Source: Siminovitchia terrae (GTDB taxonomy: Bacteria; Bacillota; Bacilli; Bacillales; Bacillaceae_C). From it: 64,000 bases of DNA. Positions 46,201 through 58,331 of this stretch are shown here, piece after piece; the stretch's first letter is position 1, and the number at the start of each line of letters is the position of its first letter. A program made the translations under genes and the position numbers. The stretch lies in contig NZ_QYTW02000011.1 of assembly GCF_003605405.2 (NCBI RefSeq), positions 62,001 through 126,000 of the forward strand, in the 5' to 3' direction. The notes under the pieces are model-generated. The model made no database searches, was not told the origin of the DNA, and worked only from the letters and a program-made list of their open reading frames with translations.

Positions 46201-47302
46201 CCGATACTTTGGACCCGGAGGACAATTTAGCTATGATACTTCCGCTCGTTGACGCTTTGCTTCGTACATTTAATGACGAACCAGATTGAACGTTCACATA
46301 CTTTGTAACGGCCTTGGATGATGTTGACGACACTTTATTAGCTGAAGGCTTGCTGGTTGCAGGTGCACTCGCAGATAAATACGCACTGCTTACATAACCC
46401 GTCTTTCCATTAACTGTTACCTTCGCCCAACCGCCGGATTCTGATTGAACCGATACTTTGGACCCAGAAGACAATTTCGCGATAATGCTTCCGCTTGTTG
46501 AGGCGTTGCTCCGCACATTTAATGATGAGCCGGATTGAACGTTCACATATTTTGTAACAGCTTTTTTCGTTGATGGAGCAGCTACCGTTGATGGAGCAGC
46601 TACCGTTGATGGGGCAGCTACCCTTGATGGAGCGGCTGCCATTGGCGTCGCTGCTTGTTTATTATTGGCTTTTGGCTGATTGACGGGAATACTGGCTGAC
46701 AAGTATTGGGTACTTACATAGCCTGTCTTTCCATTAACAACAATCTTAGCCCAGCCGTTAGATTCTGATTGAACGGATACTTTCGTTCCTCGCTCCAATT
46801 GGGCAATTACATTCCCGCTTGTTGAAGCGCTGCTTCGCATGTTCAGTGAAGAACCTGAATTTACACTTATGTATTTTGTCACTTCTTTAGCTGGTGTTGC
46901 TGCTGGTGTTGCTGCTGGTGTTGCTGCTGGTGCAGGAGCAAGTGCTGGTTCTACTGGTGCAGGTGCTTCTGCCTGCTTTGTAGCCGATTGGCTTTTTGAG
47001 GCGCCGGACGTCAAAAATTGTGCACTAACATATCCTGTCTTCCCATTGATTGTTATTTTTGCCCAGCCGCCAGATTCTGATTGAACGGATACCTTCGTTC
47101 CATTTGGCAATTTGGCAATCACACTGCTGCTCGGTGACGAACTACTCCGAACGTTAAGTACTGAACCTTTGTCTACGGAAACATATTTCGTTTCTAATTG
47201 GGCTTTTATGGCCGGAGGTTCAGCAGCCAGTACAGCCTCTTCAAAGGCTATTGTCGATAATGCTGCAAAACACAAACCGGGAATGACGAGCTTTCTTTTC
47301 AC
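43238..47302 (-). CDS. Secreted N-acetylglucosaminidase with twelve or more SH3b repeats
   Basis: The product is 1354 aa from GTG 47302 with AAAGGAAG upstream. Residues 1-27 form a signal peptide (MKRKLVIPGLCFAALSTIAF then cleavage near VLAAEP). Twelve bacterial SH3 repeats follow (KYVNVxSGSxLNVRS...NGWAKVxVNGKTGYVSS), and a thirteenth, more distant one is near residue 1080. Linkers are Pro/Ala/Ser-rich. The C-terminal 200 residues are a glucosaminidase domain (HGVNEMYLISHALLETGNG holds the catalytic Glu; NMYGIGAYDG). It cleaves peptidoglycan glycan strands, and the repeats bind the wall. Similar in plan to LytD/Atl-type autolysins, but with far more SH3 copies. Confidence 0.92.
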   Translation of the reverse strand: MKRKLVIPGLCFAALSTIAFEEAVLAAEPPAIKAQLETKYVSVDKGSVLNVRSSSSPSSSVIAKLPNGTKVSVQSESGGWAKITINGKTGYVSAQFLTSGASKSQSATKQAEAPAPVEPALAPAPAATPAATPAATPAKEVTKYISVNSGSSLNMRSSASTSGNVIAQLERGTKVSVQSESNGWAKIVVNGKTGYVSTQYLSASIPVNQPKANNKQAATPMAAAPSRVAAPSTVAAPSTVAAPSTKKAVTKYVNVQSGSSLNVRSNASTSGSIIAKLSSGSKVSVQSESGGWAKVTVNGKTGYVSSAYLSASAPATSKPSANKVSSTSSKAVTKYVNVQSGSSLNVRSKASTSGSIIAKLSSGSKVSVQSESGGWAKVTVNGKTGYVSSTYLSASAPATSKPSANKVPSTSSKAVTKYVNVQSGSSLNVRSKASTSGSIIAKLSSGSKVSVQSESGGWAKVTVNGKTGYVSSTYLSASAPVSSKPTANKVPPTSSKTVTKYVNVQSGSSLNVRSKASTSGSIIAKLSSGSKVSVQSEANGWAKVTVNGKTGYVSSTYLSTSAPASSKPSANKVPSTSSKTVTKYVNVQSGSSLNVRSKASTSGSIIAKLSSGSKVSVQSESGGWAKVTVNGKTGYVSSTYLSASAPASSKPTSNKVPPTSSKTVTKYVNVQSGSSLNVRSKASTSGSIIAKLSSGSKVSVQSESGGWAKVTVNGKTGYVSSQYLSTSAPSVTKPPSTQNKTVTKYVNVKSGSSLNVRSKASTSGSIIAKLSAGAKVSVQSESGGWAKITVNGKTGYVSSEYLTAKAPTEVSPVERPINKTIKYVNVNAGSILYLRSQASASASVVDRLTRGTAVEVQSEANGWAKVKVNGKTGYVSSQFLAKTNGNTETAEPKTKYINSSSVSGASMYKSASTNSSIVIQIASGVAVQVLSEENGWAKVKAYGSTGYVQSKFLSDKKPVNKPDEGLPGSTDQIRYVTVNSGSNLNMRSAPSTTANIIAKLANGTKVTYHSDAGGGWAKITANGKTGYVSLQYLSAATNPPGDLDNGSKTTDYSNYNLTLDEMVKIQMAANPQTDKQYPTYIREDALKLNSGAKSGTVLSGTWNVRSGAGADFNSLGKVSAGSTLNIISSQKGKDGYTWYQVQYKTGWVTAKPEDVKYYLDPNNFINDPVKSLQFINLSKTANAQAAEINEKILSGKGILAGKAASFIEAGKIHGVNEMYLISHALLETGNGASQLAKGVKINGKTVYNMYGIGAYDGVAVQKGAEFAYNAGWFTPEAAIIGGAQFIGQNYINAGQNTLYKMRWNPAAASNTGKATHQYATDIGWAVKQITQIHNLYMLVNSYTLVYDIPVYKKM
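45077..46555 (-). repeat. Six near-identical 249-bp tandem repeats inside the glucosaminidase gene
   Basis: Repeats 3 to 8 start at residues 250, 333, 416, 499, 582 and 665, an exact 83-residue period. Their SH3 cores differ by only a few residues (ESGG versus EANG; AYL, TYL, QYL). DNA is also nearly identical between units. Flanking repeats 1-2 and 9-12 are more diverged, so the middle block looks recently expanded and prone to copy-number change. Confidence 0.85.
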
Positions 47303-47440
47303 ACTATCACTTCCTTTAGATCGAAAAAGATATACTGTTATTCTACCATAATTCGGTTTGGCTGGAATAAATATGCATTTATTAATCTATTTTTGTGTAA
47401 CTATATCTATTTATCGGTAACTTCGACAAAACTTGAAGCC

Positions 47441-48238
47441 CTAAAATAAATTTACGCCTCTCTTTTTTAAAAAATCCAGTGCCGGCTCTATTGAATTTCT
47501 ATCAATTTGATAGACTTCATGGATAAGGTTGATCCATTTTTCCTGTTCATTGATCTGCAGCTCACTTATGTTGCGGTAGGTCATCACCTTCATCGTGCGG
47601 TTTCTAAGAAAAAAGCACTGATGTCCATTAAAACGGACAGCTGTTATTCTTCTCATCGTGATGTTTTCTTCTGAATCAACATAAGACTCATCTATATCAT
47701 GCGATATTTGTTCCTCCGAAAGGGGCTCCCATTTGATCAACTTTTTCACGAAGGATTTTCCGTTTGAGCGCCGGTCTATTTCATATTCGCCAAATCTTAT
47801 TTTTGTAAAAATAATTTCTTCGCCAAAGCCATGCAGAACATGGTGAGGTTTTGCCTCAAGTTCGACAGGCTTCGTAATAGGAGACCCGTAGCCTACATCC
47901 ACATATAAGCGCTTACCGTTGATTCTAACCATAATTGCCAAGTGTGATGGCTGCACCCTGACCAGGGAACAATCAAAGCCAAGTTCAGAGAGCAAGCGTG
48001 CGAAATTCATATTTAAGGTAAAACAGGTTCCCCCCCACCCTCTCTCTGTTAAATTTTTTACAAAATCGGGCAGTGAAGGAACCAGCTCAGGTCCATTTAA
48101 ATAATAGTGAAACTTGCTGAAAGTTTCATAAGGAACCAGCGAGAGATGGTGCTGAATTAGTCTTTGTAAATAATTGATGCTTGGTAACTCCTCTTCCAAT
48201 CGTAAATGCTGTAAATATTGACGGACAGCCGTTTTCAT
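47441..48238 (-). CDS. Arylamine N-acetyltransferase
   Basis: The product is 265 aa from ATG 48238 with AGGAGG nine bases before; nine further codons upstream lack a site. The catalytic triad is visible: Cys in RGWGGTCFTLN, His in VQPSHLAIMV and Asp in LYVDVGYGSP. It transfers acetyl from acetyl-CoA to arylamines or hydrazines. It stands alone between the glucosaminidase and gatB. Confidence 0.9.
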   Translation of the reverse strand: MKTAVRQYLQHLRLEEELPSINYLQRLIQHHLSLVPYETFSKFHYYLNGPELVPSLPDFVKNLTERGWGGTCFTLNMNFARLLSELGFDCSLVRVQPSHLAIMVRINGKRLYVDVGYGSPITKPVELEAKPHHVLHGFGEEIIFTKIRFGEYEIDRRSNGKSFVKKLIKWEPLSEEQISHDIDESYVDSEENITMRRITAVRFNGHQCFFLRNRTMKVMTYRNISELQINEQEKWINLIHEVYQIDRNSIEPALDFLKKRGVNLF

Positions 48239-48413
48239 ATCTTGGCACCTCCTCATTGGTTTCAAAGAGCTAAGTCAATTTCTCCTTTCATTCTATAAAA
48301 AAACTCCTTGATGAATCAATAACAGTATTCTTTGCATTTTGAATCATCTCTTGACCTAAATAAGATCTGGTTCGAAAAAATATGAATTCCAGGAAGTATG
48401 GATTCGTAATAAA

Positions 48414-48454
48414 AAAGACAGTTTAATCAGCACAAGCTGCATTAAACTGTCTTT
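48414..48454 (-). terminator. Terminator of the gatCAB operon
   Basis: AAAGACAGTTTAAT (48414-48427) pairs perfectly with ATTAAACTGTCTTT (48441-48454). On the minus strand it is followed by TTTATTACG. It lies just beyond the gatB stop. Confidence 0.85.
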
Positions 48455-48464
48455 CATTTTAAGC

Positions 48465-49895
48465 TTATCTTTTTTCAATTTCCTGAGCAAGCAATTTGTT
48501 AACAAGCGGCGGGTTGGCCTGTCCTTTTGTAGCTTTCATCACCTGACCAACCAAGAAGCCCAGCGCACGCCCCTTTCCGCTCTTGAAGTCTTCAACGGAC
48601 TGCTCGTTAGCATCGAGTACTTCAGCAATGATTTTCAAAAGTGCTCCTTCGTCGGAAATTTGGACAAGTCCTTTTTCCTTGACGATTGTTTCAGGATCTC
48701 CGCCTTTTTCAATCAATTCACTGAATACTTTTTTGGCGATTTTCGAAGAGATTGTGCCGTTTTCGATCAGCTTGATTAAGCCGGCCAATCCTTCAGGAGT
48801 CAACTCAACGTCTTGGAGTTCTTTCTGCTCCGCGTTCAAATAGGCGGATACTTCTCCCATGAGCCAGTTGGATGCCTGCTTCGGATCAGCACCTTGAGCG
48901 ATCGCTGCTTCAAAGAAATCGGACATTTCTTTTGTGAGCGTAAGTACCATCGCATCGTATTCCGGAAGTCCAAGTTCTCCGACATAGCGCTGTTTTCTCG
49001 CATCTGGAAGTTCAGGAATTTCCGCGCGGACTCTTGCTTTCCACTCATCGTCGATGATGAGGTTGACAAGGTCCGGCTCAGGGAAATAGCGATAATCATC
49101 CGCTGTTTCCTTGACACGCATCAGGATTGTTTTCCCTGTTGCTTCGTCGTATCGGCGTGTTTCTTGTAAAATTTCTCCGCCTGAAAGGAGTACTTCTTCC
49201 TGACGTTTTTCTTCGTATTCCAGTCCTCTTTTTACGAAGTTAAAAGAGTTCAGGTTTTTCAATTCTGTTTTTGTACCGAATTCTTCCTGTCCAACTGGAC
49301 GCAAAGAGATGTTCGCGTCACAACGGAGGGAGCCTTCTTCCATTTTACAATCCGATACGCCTGTGAATTGGACAATGGCTTTCAATTTTTCCAAGTAAGC
49401 ATAAGCCTCTTCCGGAGAACGCATATCCGCTTCAGATACGATTTCGATGAGCGGAGTTCCCGCACGGTTTAAGTCCACCAAAGAATAGCCTTTTCCTGTA
49501 TGCGTAAGCTTCCCTGCATCTTCCTCCATATGGACGCGATTGATGCGGATTTTTTTCTTCTCGCCGTTCACTTCGACTTCAATCCATCCGTTCTTTCCTA
49601 TTGGATTGTCCTGCTGAGAAATTTGATATGCCTTTGGGTTATCTGGGTAAAAATAGTTCTTTCTGTCAAAATCGGTTTCAGTCGCAATTTCACAGTTCAA
49701 AGCCATGGCTGCTTTCATTGCATATTCGACCGCACGTTTATTCAATACCGGCAATACTCCCGGATAAGCAAGGTCAATCACTGTTACGTTCGCATTCGGT
49801 TCAGCCCCGAAATGGTTCGGTGCCGGTGAAAATATTTTTGAATCTGTTTTTAGTTCTACGTGTACTTCAAGTCCGATAACCGTTTCAAAGTTCAT
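48465..49895 (-). CDS. gatB: Aspartyl/glutamyl-tRNA amidotransferase subunit B
   Basis: The product is 476 aa from ATG 49895; an in-frame GTG at 49904 is part of the ribosome binding site [27 protein letters not shown] is the GatB start, and [20 protein letters not shown] and [20 protein letters not shown] are hallmark segments. The C-terminal Yqey-like tail ends [17 protein letters not shown]. It binds mischarged tRNA and transfers ammonia to form Gln- or Asn-tRNA. It is the last gene of gatC-gatA-gatB. Confidence 0.96.
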   Translation of the reverse strand: MNFETVIGLEVHVELKTDSKIFSPAPNHFGAEPNANVTVIDLAYPGVLPVLNKRAVEYAMKAAMALNCEIATETDFDRKNYFYPDNPKAYQISQQDNPIGKNGWIEVEVNGEKKKIRINRVHMEEDAGKLTHTGKGYSLVDLNRAGTPLIEIVSEADMRSPEEAYAYLEKLKAIVQFTGVSDCKMEEGSLRCDANISLRPVGQEEFGTKTELKNLNSFNFVKRGLEYEEKRQEEVLLSGGEILQETRRYDEATGKTILMRVKETADDYRYFPEPDLVNLIIDDEWKARVRAEIPELPDARKQRYVGELGLPEYDAMVLTLTKEMSDFFEAAIAQGADPKQASNWLMGEVSAYLNAEQKELQDVELTPEGLAGLIKLIENGTISSKIAKKVFSELIEKGGDPETIVKEKGLVQISDEGALLKIIAEVLDANEQSVEDFKSGKGRALGFLVGQVMKATKGQANPPLVNKLLAQEIEKR

Positions 49896-49907
49896 TTTTT
49901 TCACCCC

Positions 49908-51365
49908 TTACAGTTGTGGTTTCTGTTCATGATAGTTTGTTGCCTGTTCGAATGCATGAGCCACGCGATAAATGGTCTCTTCGTCAAAGTAATTTCCGAT
50001 GATTTGAAGACCAAGCGGCAATCCGTTACTATAACCGCACGGAACAGAAATCGCTGGAAGTCCGGCAAGGTTGACAGGGATTGTCAATAAATCGCCCGCA
50101 TACATCGTCATAATGTCGTCGATCATTTCGCCCATCCTATAGGCAGGAGTCGGAGTTGTCGGTCCGATGACAACATCATATTTGGAAAGGACGTTGTCAA
50201 AGTCCTGCTTGATTAGAGCTCGTGCCTGTTGGGCTTTTTTATAATAGGCATCATAATAGCCAGCACTTAGAGCAAACGTTCCTAGCATGATGCGGCGTTT
50301 TACTTCGTCACCGAAACCTTCGGAACGGGTCTTTTTATACAAGTCCATAAGGTTTTTCGGATTCTCAGTTCTGTATCCGTAGCGGACACCGTCAAAACGG
50401 GCAAGGTTGGACGATGCTTCGGAAGACGTTACGATATAATAAGATGCCAATCCATAATCAGAATATGGAAGGGATACCTCTTCCCAAGTCGCGCCAAGGC
50501 CTTCCAAGACTTTTAATGCGGCAAGGACAGCTTCTTTGGATTCCTTGCTCACACCTTCTCCAATATATTCTTTTGGAACGGCGATTTTTAACCCACGAAC
50601 ATCGCCTGTGAGGCTGTTCACATAGTTTGGAATCTCACGCTTGATGGATGTGGAATCGCGATCATCGTGGCCGGAAATTGCCTCTAACACAGCCGCGTTG
50701 TCTTCAACTGTACGTGTAATCGGACCAACTTGGTCAAAAGAAGATGCAAATGCTACGACTCCGGAGCGGGACACTCTTCCATACGTAGGTTTCAATCCAA
50801 CTACACCGCAAAAAGCTGCCGGCTGTCTAATGGAGCCGCCTGTGTCAGTTCCAAGGGAAAACATGACTTCTCCAGCCGCCACTGCCGCAGCAGAGCCTCC
50901 AGAAGAACCTCCCGGAACATAATCCAGATTCCAAGGATTGTATGTAGGATGAAAGAAGGATGTTTCCGTTGTCGAACCCATTGCAAACTCGTCCATATTC
51001 GTTTTTCCGATCGTAACCGTACCTTTTGAATTCAACTTCTCCATAACGGTTGCGTTATAAATAGGATCGAAGTTTTCGAGCATTTTGCTCGCACAGGTTG
51101 TGACCAGTTTTTTCGTTACAATATTATCTTTGATACCTGAAGGTATCCCGAAAAGAGCTTGGTTGGATGAATCTGTTCCAATCTGCTCGTCCAGTTTTTT
51201 CGCTTGCGCGCGTGCATTTTCTTCGTCAACTGTAATAAATGCTTTTACTTTGTCTTCCACCTCGTTGATCCGTGCAAGAGACTGATCGACAAGGTCAGAA
51301 ACCGTAACTTCTTTTTTATGTAAAAGTTCATTTACTTCGGATATCTTACGGTCTAACAATGACAT
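49908..51365 (-). CDS. gatA: Aspartyl/glutamyl-tRNA amidotransferase subunit A
   Basis: The product is 485 aa starting [20 protein letters not shown], with GGGAGG before the ATG. The amidase signature is intact: [15 protein letters not shown] (catalytic Lys) and [16 protein letters not shown] with [12 protein letters not shown] (the two catalytic serines). It hydrolyses glutamine and supplies ammonia to GatB. The gene follows gatC by 12 bp and precedes gatB by 12 bp. Confidence 0.96.
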   Translation of the reverse strand: MSLLDRKISEVNELLHKKEVTVSDLVDQSLARINEVEDKVKAFITVDEENARAQAKKLDEQIGTDSSNQALFGIPSGIKDNIVTKKLVTTCASKMLENFDPIYNATVMEKLNSKGTVTIGKTNMDEFAMGSTTETSFFHPTYNPWNLDYVPGGSSGGSAAAVAAGEVMFSLGTDTGGSIRQPAAFCGVVGLKPTYGRVSRSGVVAFASSFDQVGPITRTVEDNAAVLEAISGHDDRDSTSIKREIPNYVNSLTGDVRGLKIAVPKEYIGEGVSKESKEAVLAALKVLEGLGATWEEVSLPYSDYGLASYYIVTSSEASSNLARFDGVRYGYRTENPKNLMDLYKKTRSEGFGDEVKRRIMLGTFALSAGYYDAYYKKAQQARALIKQDFDNVLSKYDVVIGPTTPTPAYRMGEMIDDIMTMYAGDLLTIPVNLAGLPAISVPCGYSNGLPLGLQIIGNYFDEETIYRVAHAFEQATNYHEQKPQL

Positions 51366-51377
51366 GTGGTTTCCTCC

Positions 51378-51668
51378 CTATTCCAAAATCTGCGGAACTT
51401 TGATTAGTCTGCCTTCGCATTCCGGTACATTTTTCATCGTTTCTTCAATTGGAAGTCCTTCAACCGTCTCATCATCCCGCATGACGTTCTCTTGGATGAA
51501 AACATGTGACATCGGTTTGACATTCGTAGCATCCAATTGATCCAGCTTCTCAACCATATTGATCATGTCATCAAGCTGGCTAGTAAACAATTCGGCCTCT
51601 TCTTCATTAATTTCCAAGCGGGCTAAATCCGCGATATGATACACTTGCTCTTTGGTAATTCTTGACAT
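51378..51668 (-). CDS. gatC: Aspartyl/glutamyl-tRNA amidotransferase subunit C
   Basis: The product is 96 aa starting MSRITKEQVYHIADLARLEI. LDDMINMVEKLDQLDATNVK and the conserved PMSHV and MRDDE segments match GatC. It stabilises GatA and links it to GatB. It is the first gene of the operon, with GGAGGTG before the ATG. Confidence 0.95.
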   Translation of the reverse strand: MSRITKEQVYHIADLARLEINEEEAELFTSQLDDMINMVEKLDQLDATNVKPMSHVFIQENVMRDDETVEGLPIEETMKNVPECEGRLIKVPQILE

Positions 51669-51840
51669 CTATTTACACCTCCATTTATATTTCGAACCAA
51701 TCGCAATACTATTGATAATATCAGAAAAAGCCAGCGCCAGGCAAGAGATACAACGTGTTGGCGCTGCATTTGATCATGCTTTTTCTACTCTTGTAAAAAT
51801 CATTAGTCCATTGCTTAACATCTTGACTGTTCCATCCCTA

Positions 51841-51910
51841 ATTGTGCGAATTTCAGGATTATCGTGCGAAAAACGATTTTATCGTGCGAAATCGGCGTTT
51901 ATTGTGCGAA
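51841..51910. repeat. Four-unit array with exact 20-bp period (core ATTGTGCGAA)
   Basis: ATTGTGCGAA, ATCGTGCGAA, ATCGTGCGAA and ATTGTGCGAA start at 51841, 51861, 51881 and 51901, exactly 20 bp apart. The ten-base fillers differ. The array lies upstream of gatC, after the end of camS, in a spacer without genes. Confidence 0.85.
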
Positions 51911-51924
51911 CTCTGCTAAGCAGC

Positions 51925-52089
51925 CGCCTTCCGCTTTTCTTTTGTCCAGCTGCAGCGCTCAGCGACTAGCAGACTTCCTTCTCCTTCCTACGATAAGTCA
52001 ACATCGGCAAGCCTTTGGCTTGCCGTGTTTCCTTTATCTCGTCAGGAGGCGTCCAGTCTGTACGTCGCTTAACGAGCGCTTCCGCTTTT
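51925..52089. repeat. Dispersed intergenic repeat after camS
   Basis: Contains GTCCAGCTGCAGCGCTCAGC (51942-51961), CGATAAGTCAACATCGGCAA (51991-52010), the hairpin GGCAAGCCtttGGCTTGCC (52006-52024) and GCGCTTCCGCTTTT at the end. This wording is common in intergenic spacers of Bacillaceae. It is related to the spacer at 33.7-33.8 kb. The hairpin may end camS transcription. Confidence 0.5.
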
Positions 52090-53244
52090 CTAGTAAATAT
52101 GCACAAACGGCTTCTCCTCGCCGGCGTTTCTGACTATAAGCGCTTCAGCCCCGTTTACTGAGTTGATCTCCACTTCGACATTTAGATAATCCGGGAAGTG
52201 GTCGATAATTAATGATGTAGCCCACTGTGTGAATCCAACGACCTCAGCTTCACCGAACATTTGGACCGGGATTTCAATTTTCATGTCTACGAGCTGACCG
52301 TCCTTATAAAAGCCCCGTCCGATGACACCATTGTAATTCGGAAAATATTCTTCAATGTCATCTTTAAATCTCATATAAAAAGTCAAGTCATCGCGATGAT
52401 TTTTTTCTGCTTCTTCAGATGGGAAGAGGACATACTTCTCATCGATCTTTTTCCAATCCCCCAACGAATCGCCCTTATCTGATACGGCATATGTGAAGAA
52501 GTTTCCAGGAACGACGTCATTTTTTCCTTTTTGTTCAAACAAAGCGATGACGATTGGGACATCTCCCATTCCCTTCATGCCCCTCATCCGTGTCAGCACT
52601 TCATCAGCCATCTTTTTCCCTTCGGCTTCGAGCTTGTCGTGAGAAATTTTTTGTTCAAATGTTGCCCCGTACTTCTCTTTTTGGTAATAGTGAACAGAGT
52701 TAAGGGCAAGCCCTACAACGACCCCGCTCAATTTTACTGACTTTTCATTTTTGATTAAATAATTATGCTCCAAAACATGAGCTAGGTAAATCGGATTTTT
52801 TTCATTCTGTTCCTCAACAGACCCTTTCCCGTCGTTCAACGGATTCAAGCCCACATTCTGTTCTTCCTTGAGGCCTCTTTCCTTCAGCTGCTCCTTCGTG
52901 AATTTTCGGTTCAGCCACAGTCCAACCGTTTCTTTATCCAGATGCTGCCCTTCTTGGAATACGTATTTATCCGGTGAGAATTGTCCCGTCGCTACTCGCA
53001 TCAATCCCGTCTCAAACTCATTGATATCGTATCGTGAATTGAGATTTGAAACGACCATCCCCCTTGCTTTGCTCGGCTCAAAAGGAATAAGTGAACGATA
53101 GGAATCAGGAAGCTGGTAATTCGGAATGATGGATGTTCCTTTTTGATCATCCTTCTTTTTGACAACTTCCTTTTCATCTTTAAACCCAGGTGCACACCCT
53201 GTTATTAAAACTGCTCCCAACAGCAGAGAAAACCATTTTTTCAT
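52090..53244 (-). CDS. camS: CamS family lipoprotein (YerH)
   Basis: The product is 384 aa. The signal peptide MKKWFSLLLGAVLITGCAPG carries the lipobox ITGC. The mature protein contains PDSYRSLIPFEPSKARGMVV and YLAHVLEHNYLIKNE, typical of the CamS/YerH family, whose staphylococcal and enterococcal members release a pheromone peptide from the signal sequence. The mature protein's role is unclear. It lies 14 bp after ligA, in the pcrB-pcrA-ligA-camS run. Confidence 0.9.
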   Translation of the reverse strand: MKKWFSLLLGAVLITGCAPGFKDEKEVVKKKDDQKGTSIIPNYQLPDSYRSLIPFEPSKARGMVVSNLNSRYDINEFETGLMRVATGQFSPDKYVFQEGQHLDKETVGLWLNRKFTKEQLKERGLKEEQNVGLNPLNDGKGSVEEQNEKNPIYLAHVLEHNYLIKNEKSVKLSGVVVGLALNSVHYYQKEKYGATFEQKISHDKLEAEGKKMADEVLTRMRGMKGMGDVPIVIALFEQKGKNDVVPGNFFTYAVSDKGDSLGDWKKIDEKYVLFPSEEAEKNHRDDLTFYMRFKDDIEEYFPNYNGVIGRGFYKDGQLVDMKIEIPVQMFGEAEVVGFTQWATSLIIDHFPDYLNVEVEINSVNGAEALIVRNAGEEKPFVHIY

Positions 53245-53258
53245 TCATTCTTCCACCT

Positions 53259-55280
<2,022 letters not shown>

Positions 55281-55289
55281 TCAACTGCA

Positions 55290-57494
55290 TTACACTTTCT
55301 TGATGGGGGCGAATTCGGCAAGCAGACGCTTGATCCCTACAGGGCTTGGAAAAGCTATATCGAGCTCGACGCTTCCGCCATCTTTTTTTATACTGACAAC
55401 TGTTCCAGTGCCCCATTTTTTATGCTCCGCACGGTCTCCCACTTTCCATTCTGCTTGGTCTGTCTCGGAAGCAGCAGGACGGATAACCGGCTTTGCAGAT
55501 TTGGGCTGGCTTTCTCGGAAACCAAAAGAAGTAGCCATCCGCGGCTTAGCTCCTACTTCTTCTACCAGTTCATCAGGAATTTCGTCAATGAAACGGGAGA
55601 CTGGATTGACATTTGTACGTCCATAAAGAGTTCGCATATACGCGTTCGTCAGATACAGCTCCTCTTCTGCCCTTGTGATTCCGACATAGGCGAGACGGCG
55701 TTCCTCTTCCATCTCCTCTTCGTCCATTAAAGAACGGCTATGAGGGAAAATTCCTTCCTCCATACCGATTAGAAAGACGACCGGGAACTCCAGTCCTTTC
55801 GCAGAGTGCAATGTCATAAGCGTCACAGCATCATTGGCTTCTTCTGTGTCGTCCAGTTGGTCAATATCAGCTACGAGCGCCAAGTCGGTTAAAAACGCGA
55901 CCAGGCTTTTATCATCACTACCATCTTCAAAGCTTTTTGTTACAGATAAAAATTCCTCGATATTTTCAAGCCGGCTTTCAGCTTCAAGTGTCTTCTCGGC
56001 CTTGAGCATCTCTTTATATCCGGATTTCTCAATGACCTCTTCCACAATCTCTGTCACAGAAAGGTATTCTTGCATTTGTGCAAAGTTATTCATCAATTCG
56101 TGGAAAGCGGCTGATGCATTGGCGATCCTCGGACTGACGCCAATAAAATCAATCACATTCAATGCGTCAAACATGGAGATATCTTGCCCAGCTGCATATG
56201 CCGCAATCTTATCAATAGAAGTAGCTCCAATTCCTCGCTTTGGTACATTGATGATCCGTTGAAGGCTGATATCATCATCAGGGTTAGCAATCAGCCGCAA
56301 ATAGGCAAGCAAGTCCTTAATTTCTTTTCTATCATAGAATTTTGTACCGCCCACTATGTTGTATTGGATATTTGATTTCATTAACACTTCTTCCATTACA
56401 CGAGATTGAGCGTTCGTCCTATATAGAATCGCAATGTCGGATCTGTCTCTTTTTCCGCCTTCAGTCAGTTCTTTTATTTTTCCAGCAACAAACTGAGCTT
56501 CAGTTTTTTCTCCATCCGCACGATAATACATGATACTATCGCCATCATCATTGTCAGTCCAAAGGTTCTTGGGCTTGCGGTTCAAGTTATTTGTAATGAC
56601 TTCATTTGCAGCTTCAAGAATCTTTTTCGTTGATCGGTAGTTTTGTTCAAGTAAAATGACTTTCGCATTTGGATAGTCTTTTTCAAAAGATAGGATATTG
56701 GCGATATCCGCCCCTCGCCACCTGTAAATCGACTGATCGGAATCCCCGACAACACAAAGATTTTCAAATCGTTCCGCCAGCAGCTTCACAAGCATATATT
56801 GTGCACGGTTTGTATCCTGGTACTCATCCACATGGATGTAGTGGAATTTTCTTTGATAGTATTCCAGCACCTCTGGTATTCTTTCGAACAGCTGGATTGT
56901 TACCATAATCAGATCATCAAAATCTAAAGAGTGGTTTCTCCGAAGACGCCGTTGATACTCAGTGTAAACGTCACTTACAATTTTATCGTAATAGCCTGCA
57001 GCTTCCTTTTCGTAATCCTCCGGCGTAATCAACTCGTTTTTCGCATTGCTGATAGACCCCAGAATCGCTCGTGGATCGAATTTCTTTGGATCAATATTCT
57101 TATCCTTTAAAACACCTTTGATGACTGAAAGCTGATCGGTCGTATCCAGGATGGAAAAATTACGATTATATCCGAGGCGGTCAATATCTCGCCGCAACAT
57201 CCTCACGCACATGGAGTGGAAAGTCGATATCCATACATCCTGAGCACCCGTCCCGATAATTTTTCCAATCCGTTCCTTCATCTCTCTTGCAGCCTTATTT
57301 GTAAAGGTAATGGCAAGGATATTATAAGGGTTTACCCCTTTTTCCAACATCAAATAAGCTACGCGGTGAGTCAATACTCTCGTCTTCCCGCTTCCCGCGC
57401 CGGCCATAATCAACAAAGGCCCGTCCGTCGCTTTAACTGCTTCTTTCTGCTCCTTATTCAACCCTTCAAGCAGATTTCCGGCTAAAAATTGCAC
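55290..57494 (-). CDS. pcrA: ATP-dependent DNA helicase PcrA
   Basis: The product is 734 aa from GTG 57494, which gives the usual N-terminus ([20 protein letters not shown]); eight codons upstream belong to the ribosome binding region. Helicase motifs include Walker [27 protein letters not shown] (motif II), [15 protein letters not shown] (III), LEQNYRST (IV), and [19 protein letters not shown] (V) with [15 protein letters not shown] (VI). It is the UvrD/Rep-family helicase required for rolling-circle replication and transcription-replication conflict resolution. It is co-transcribed with ligA and probably pcrB. Confidence 0.96.
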   Translation of the reverse strand: MQFLAGNLLEGLNKEQKEAVKATDGPLLIMAGAGSGKTRVLTHRVAYLMLEKGVNPYNILAITFTNKAAREMKERIGKIIGTGAQDVWISTFHSMCVRMLRRDIDRLGYNRNFSILDTTDQLSVIKGVLKDKNIDPKKFDPRAILGSISNAKNELITPEDYEKEAAGYYDKIVSDVYTEYQRRLRRNHSLDFDDLIMVTIQLFERIPEVLEYYQRKFHYIHVDEYQDTNRAQYMLVKLLAERFENLCVVGDSDQSIYRWRGADIANILSFEKDYPNAKVILLEQNYRSTKKILEAANEVITNNLNRKPKNLWTDNDDGDSIMYYRADGEKTEAQFVAGKIKELTEGGKRDRSDIAILYRTNAQSRVMEEVLMKSNIQYNIVGGTKFYDRKEIKDLLAYLRLIANPDDDISLQRIINVPKRGIGATSIDKIAAYAAGQDISMFDALNVIDFIGVSPRIANASAAFHELMNNFAQMQEYLSVTEIVEEVIEKSGYKEMLKAEKTLEAESRLENIEEFLSVTKSFEDGSDDKSLVAFLTDLALVADIDQLDDTEEANDAVTLMTLHSAKGLEFPVVFLIGMEEGIFPHSRSLMDEEEMEEERRLAYVGITRAEEELYLTNAYMRTLYGRTNVNPVSRFIDEIPDELVEEVGAKPRMATSFGFRESQPKSAKPVIRPAASETDQAEWKVGDRAEHKKWGTGTVVSIKKDGGSVELDIAFPSPVGIKRLLAEFAPIKKV

Positions 57495-57541
57495 ATCATC
57501 ACCCACCTCAAAGAACATTTGTTCTTATTATAACAATAATA

Positions 57542-58231
57542 TTATCTATTTTTAACAACTCGAACTGTTTTTAAAGCCTCTTCAAGGTTTTCATACACGG
57601 CATTGCCGACAATCACAACATCCGCATGTTCCCCCATTTCTTTTGCCTGGTTGGCCGTCGAAATGCCGCCCCCGTAAAACAAGGTCGTTTCTTCAAGCTC
57701 TTCTTTTACAGCCCGGACGATATTCGGATCTCCGTATGTACCGCTATATTCCAAATAAAAAACCGGCATGCGAAACATCTTTTCAGCCATCACTGCATAG
57801 GCGACGACGTCTGATTCTGTCAAATCTGTGTTGGCATCCGTCAGCTTCGCTGCCTTGCAGTCTCCATTTAAAATACAATATCCTTCAACAATCATTTCTT
57901 CCCAGTCGATTAATATTCCGTATTCCTTAACCGCTTCATGATGCAGTCCACTCACCCAGCGAACATCTCGGCTGTTCAGAACCGATGGGATAAAATATAA
58001 ATCAAATCCCGGTGTGATGGATTCGATATTGCTCACTTCCAAAGCGCATGGCACTGTGTAACGCCGGACTCTTGCCATGAGATCCAACACATTATCCAGC
58101 GTGACTCCATCTGTCCCACCAATAATAATAGCATCCGTTCCAGATTCACAAATTCTTTCCAGCGCCTCGGATGAAATTTCTTTATTCGGATCCAATTTAA
58201 AAGCATGGCGCCATTTCGTGACATCATACAT
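57542..58231 (-). CDS. pcrB: Heptaprenylglyceryl phosphate synthase
   Basis: The product is 229 aa from ATG 58231, matching the family start [20 protein letters not shown]; six extra codons upstream include the GGAGG site. It is a TIM barrel with phosphate-binding segments [26 protein letters not shown] and [15 protein letters not shown]. It links a C35 prenyl group to glycerol-1-phosphate to form an ether lipid precursor. It precedes pcrA by 47 bp. Confidence 0.94.
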   Translation of the reverse strand: MYDVTKWRHAFKLDPNKEISSEALERICESGTDAIIIGGTDGVTLDNVLDLMARVRRYTVPCALEVSNIESITPGFDLYFIPSVLNSRDVRWVSGLHHEAVKEYGILIDWEEMIVEGYCILNGDCKAAKLTDANTDLTESDVVAYAVMAEKMFRMPVFYLEYSGTYGDPNIVRAVKEELEETTLFYGGGISTANQAKEMGEHADVVIVGNAVYENLEEALKTVRVVKNR

Positions 58232-58331
58232 AAGCCGCGCGTCCTCCATTCTCCAATTCCGTACACTATTATAACATTACAATGAGCAAACTCCGAGATG
58301 AAATATGTAGAAATGATCGGGGGAATTGATT

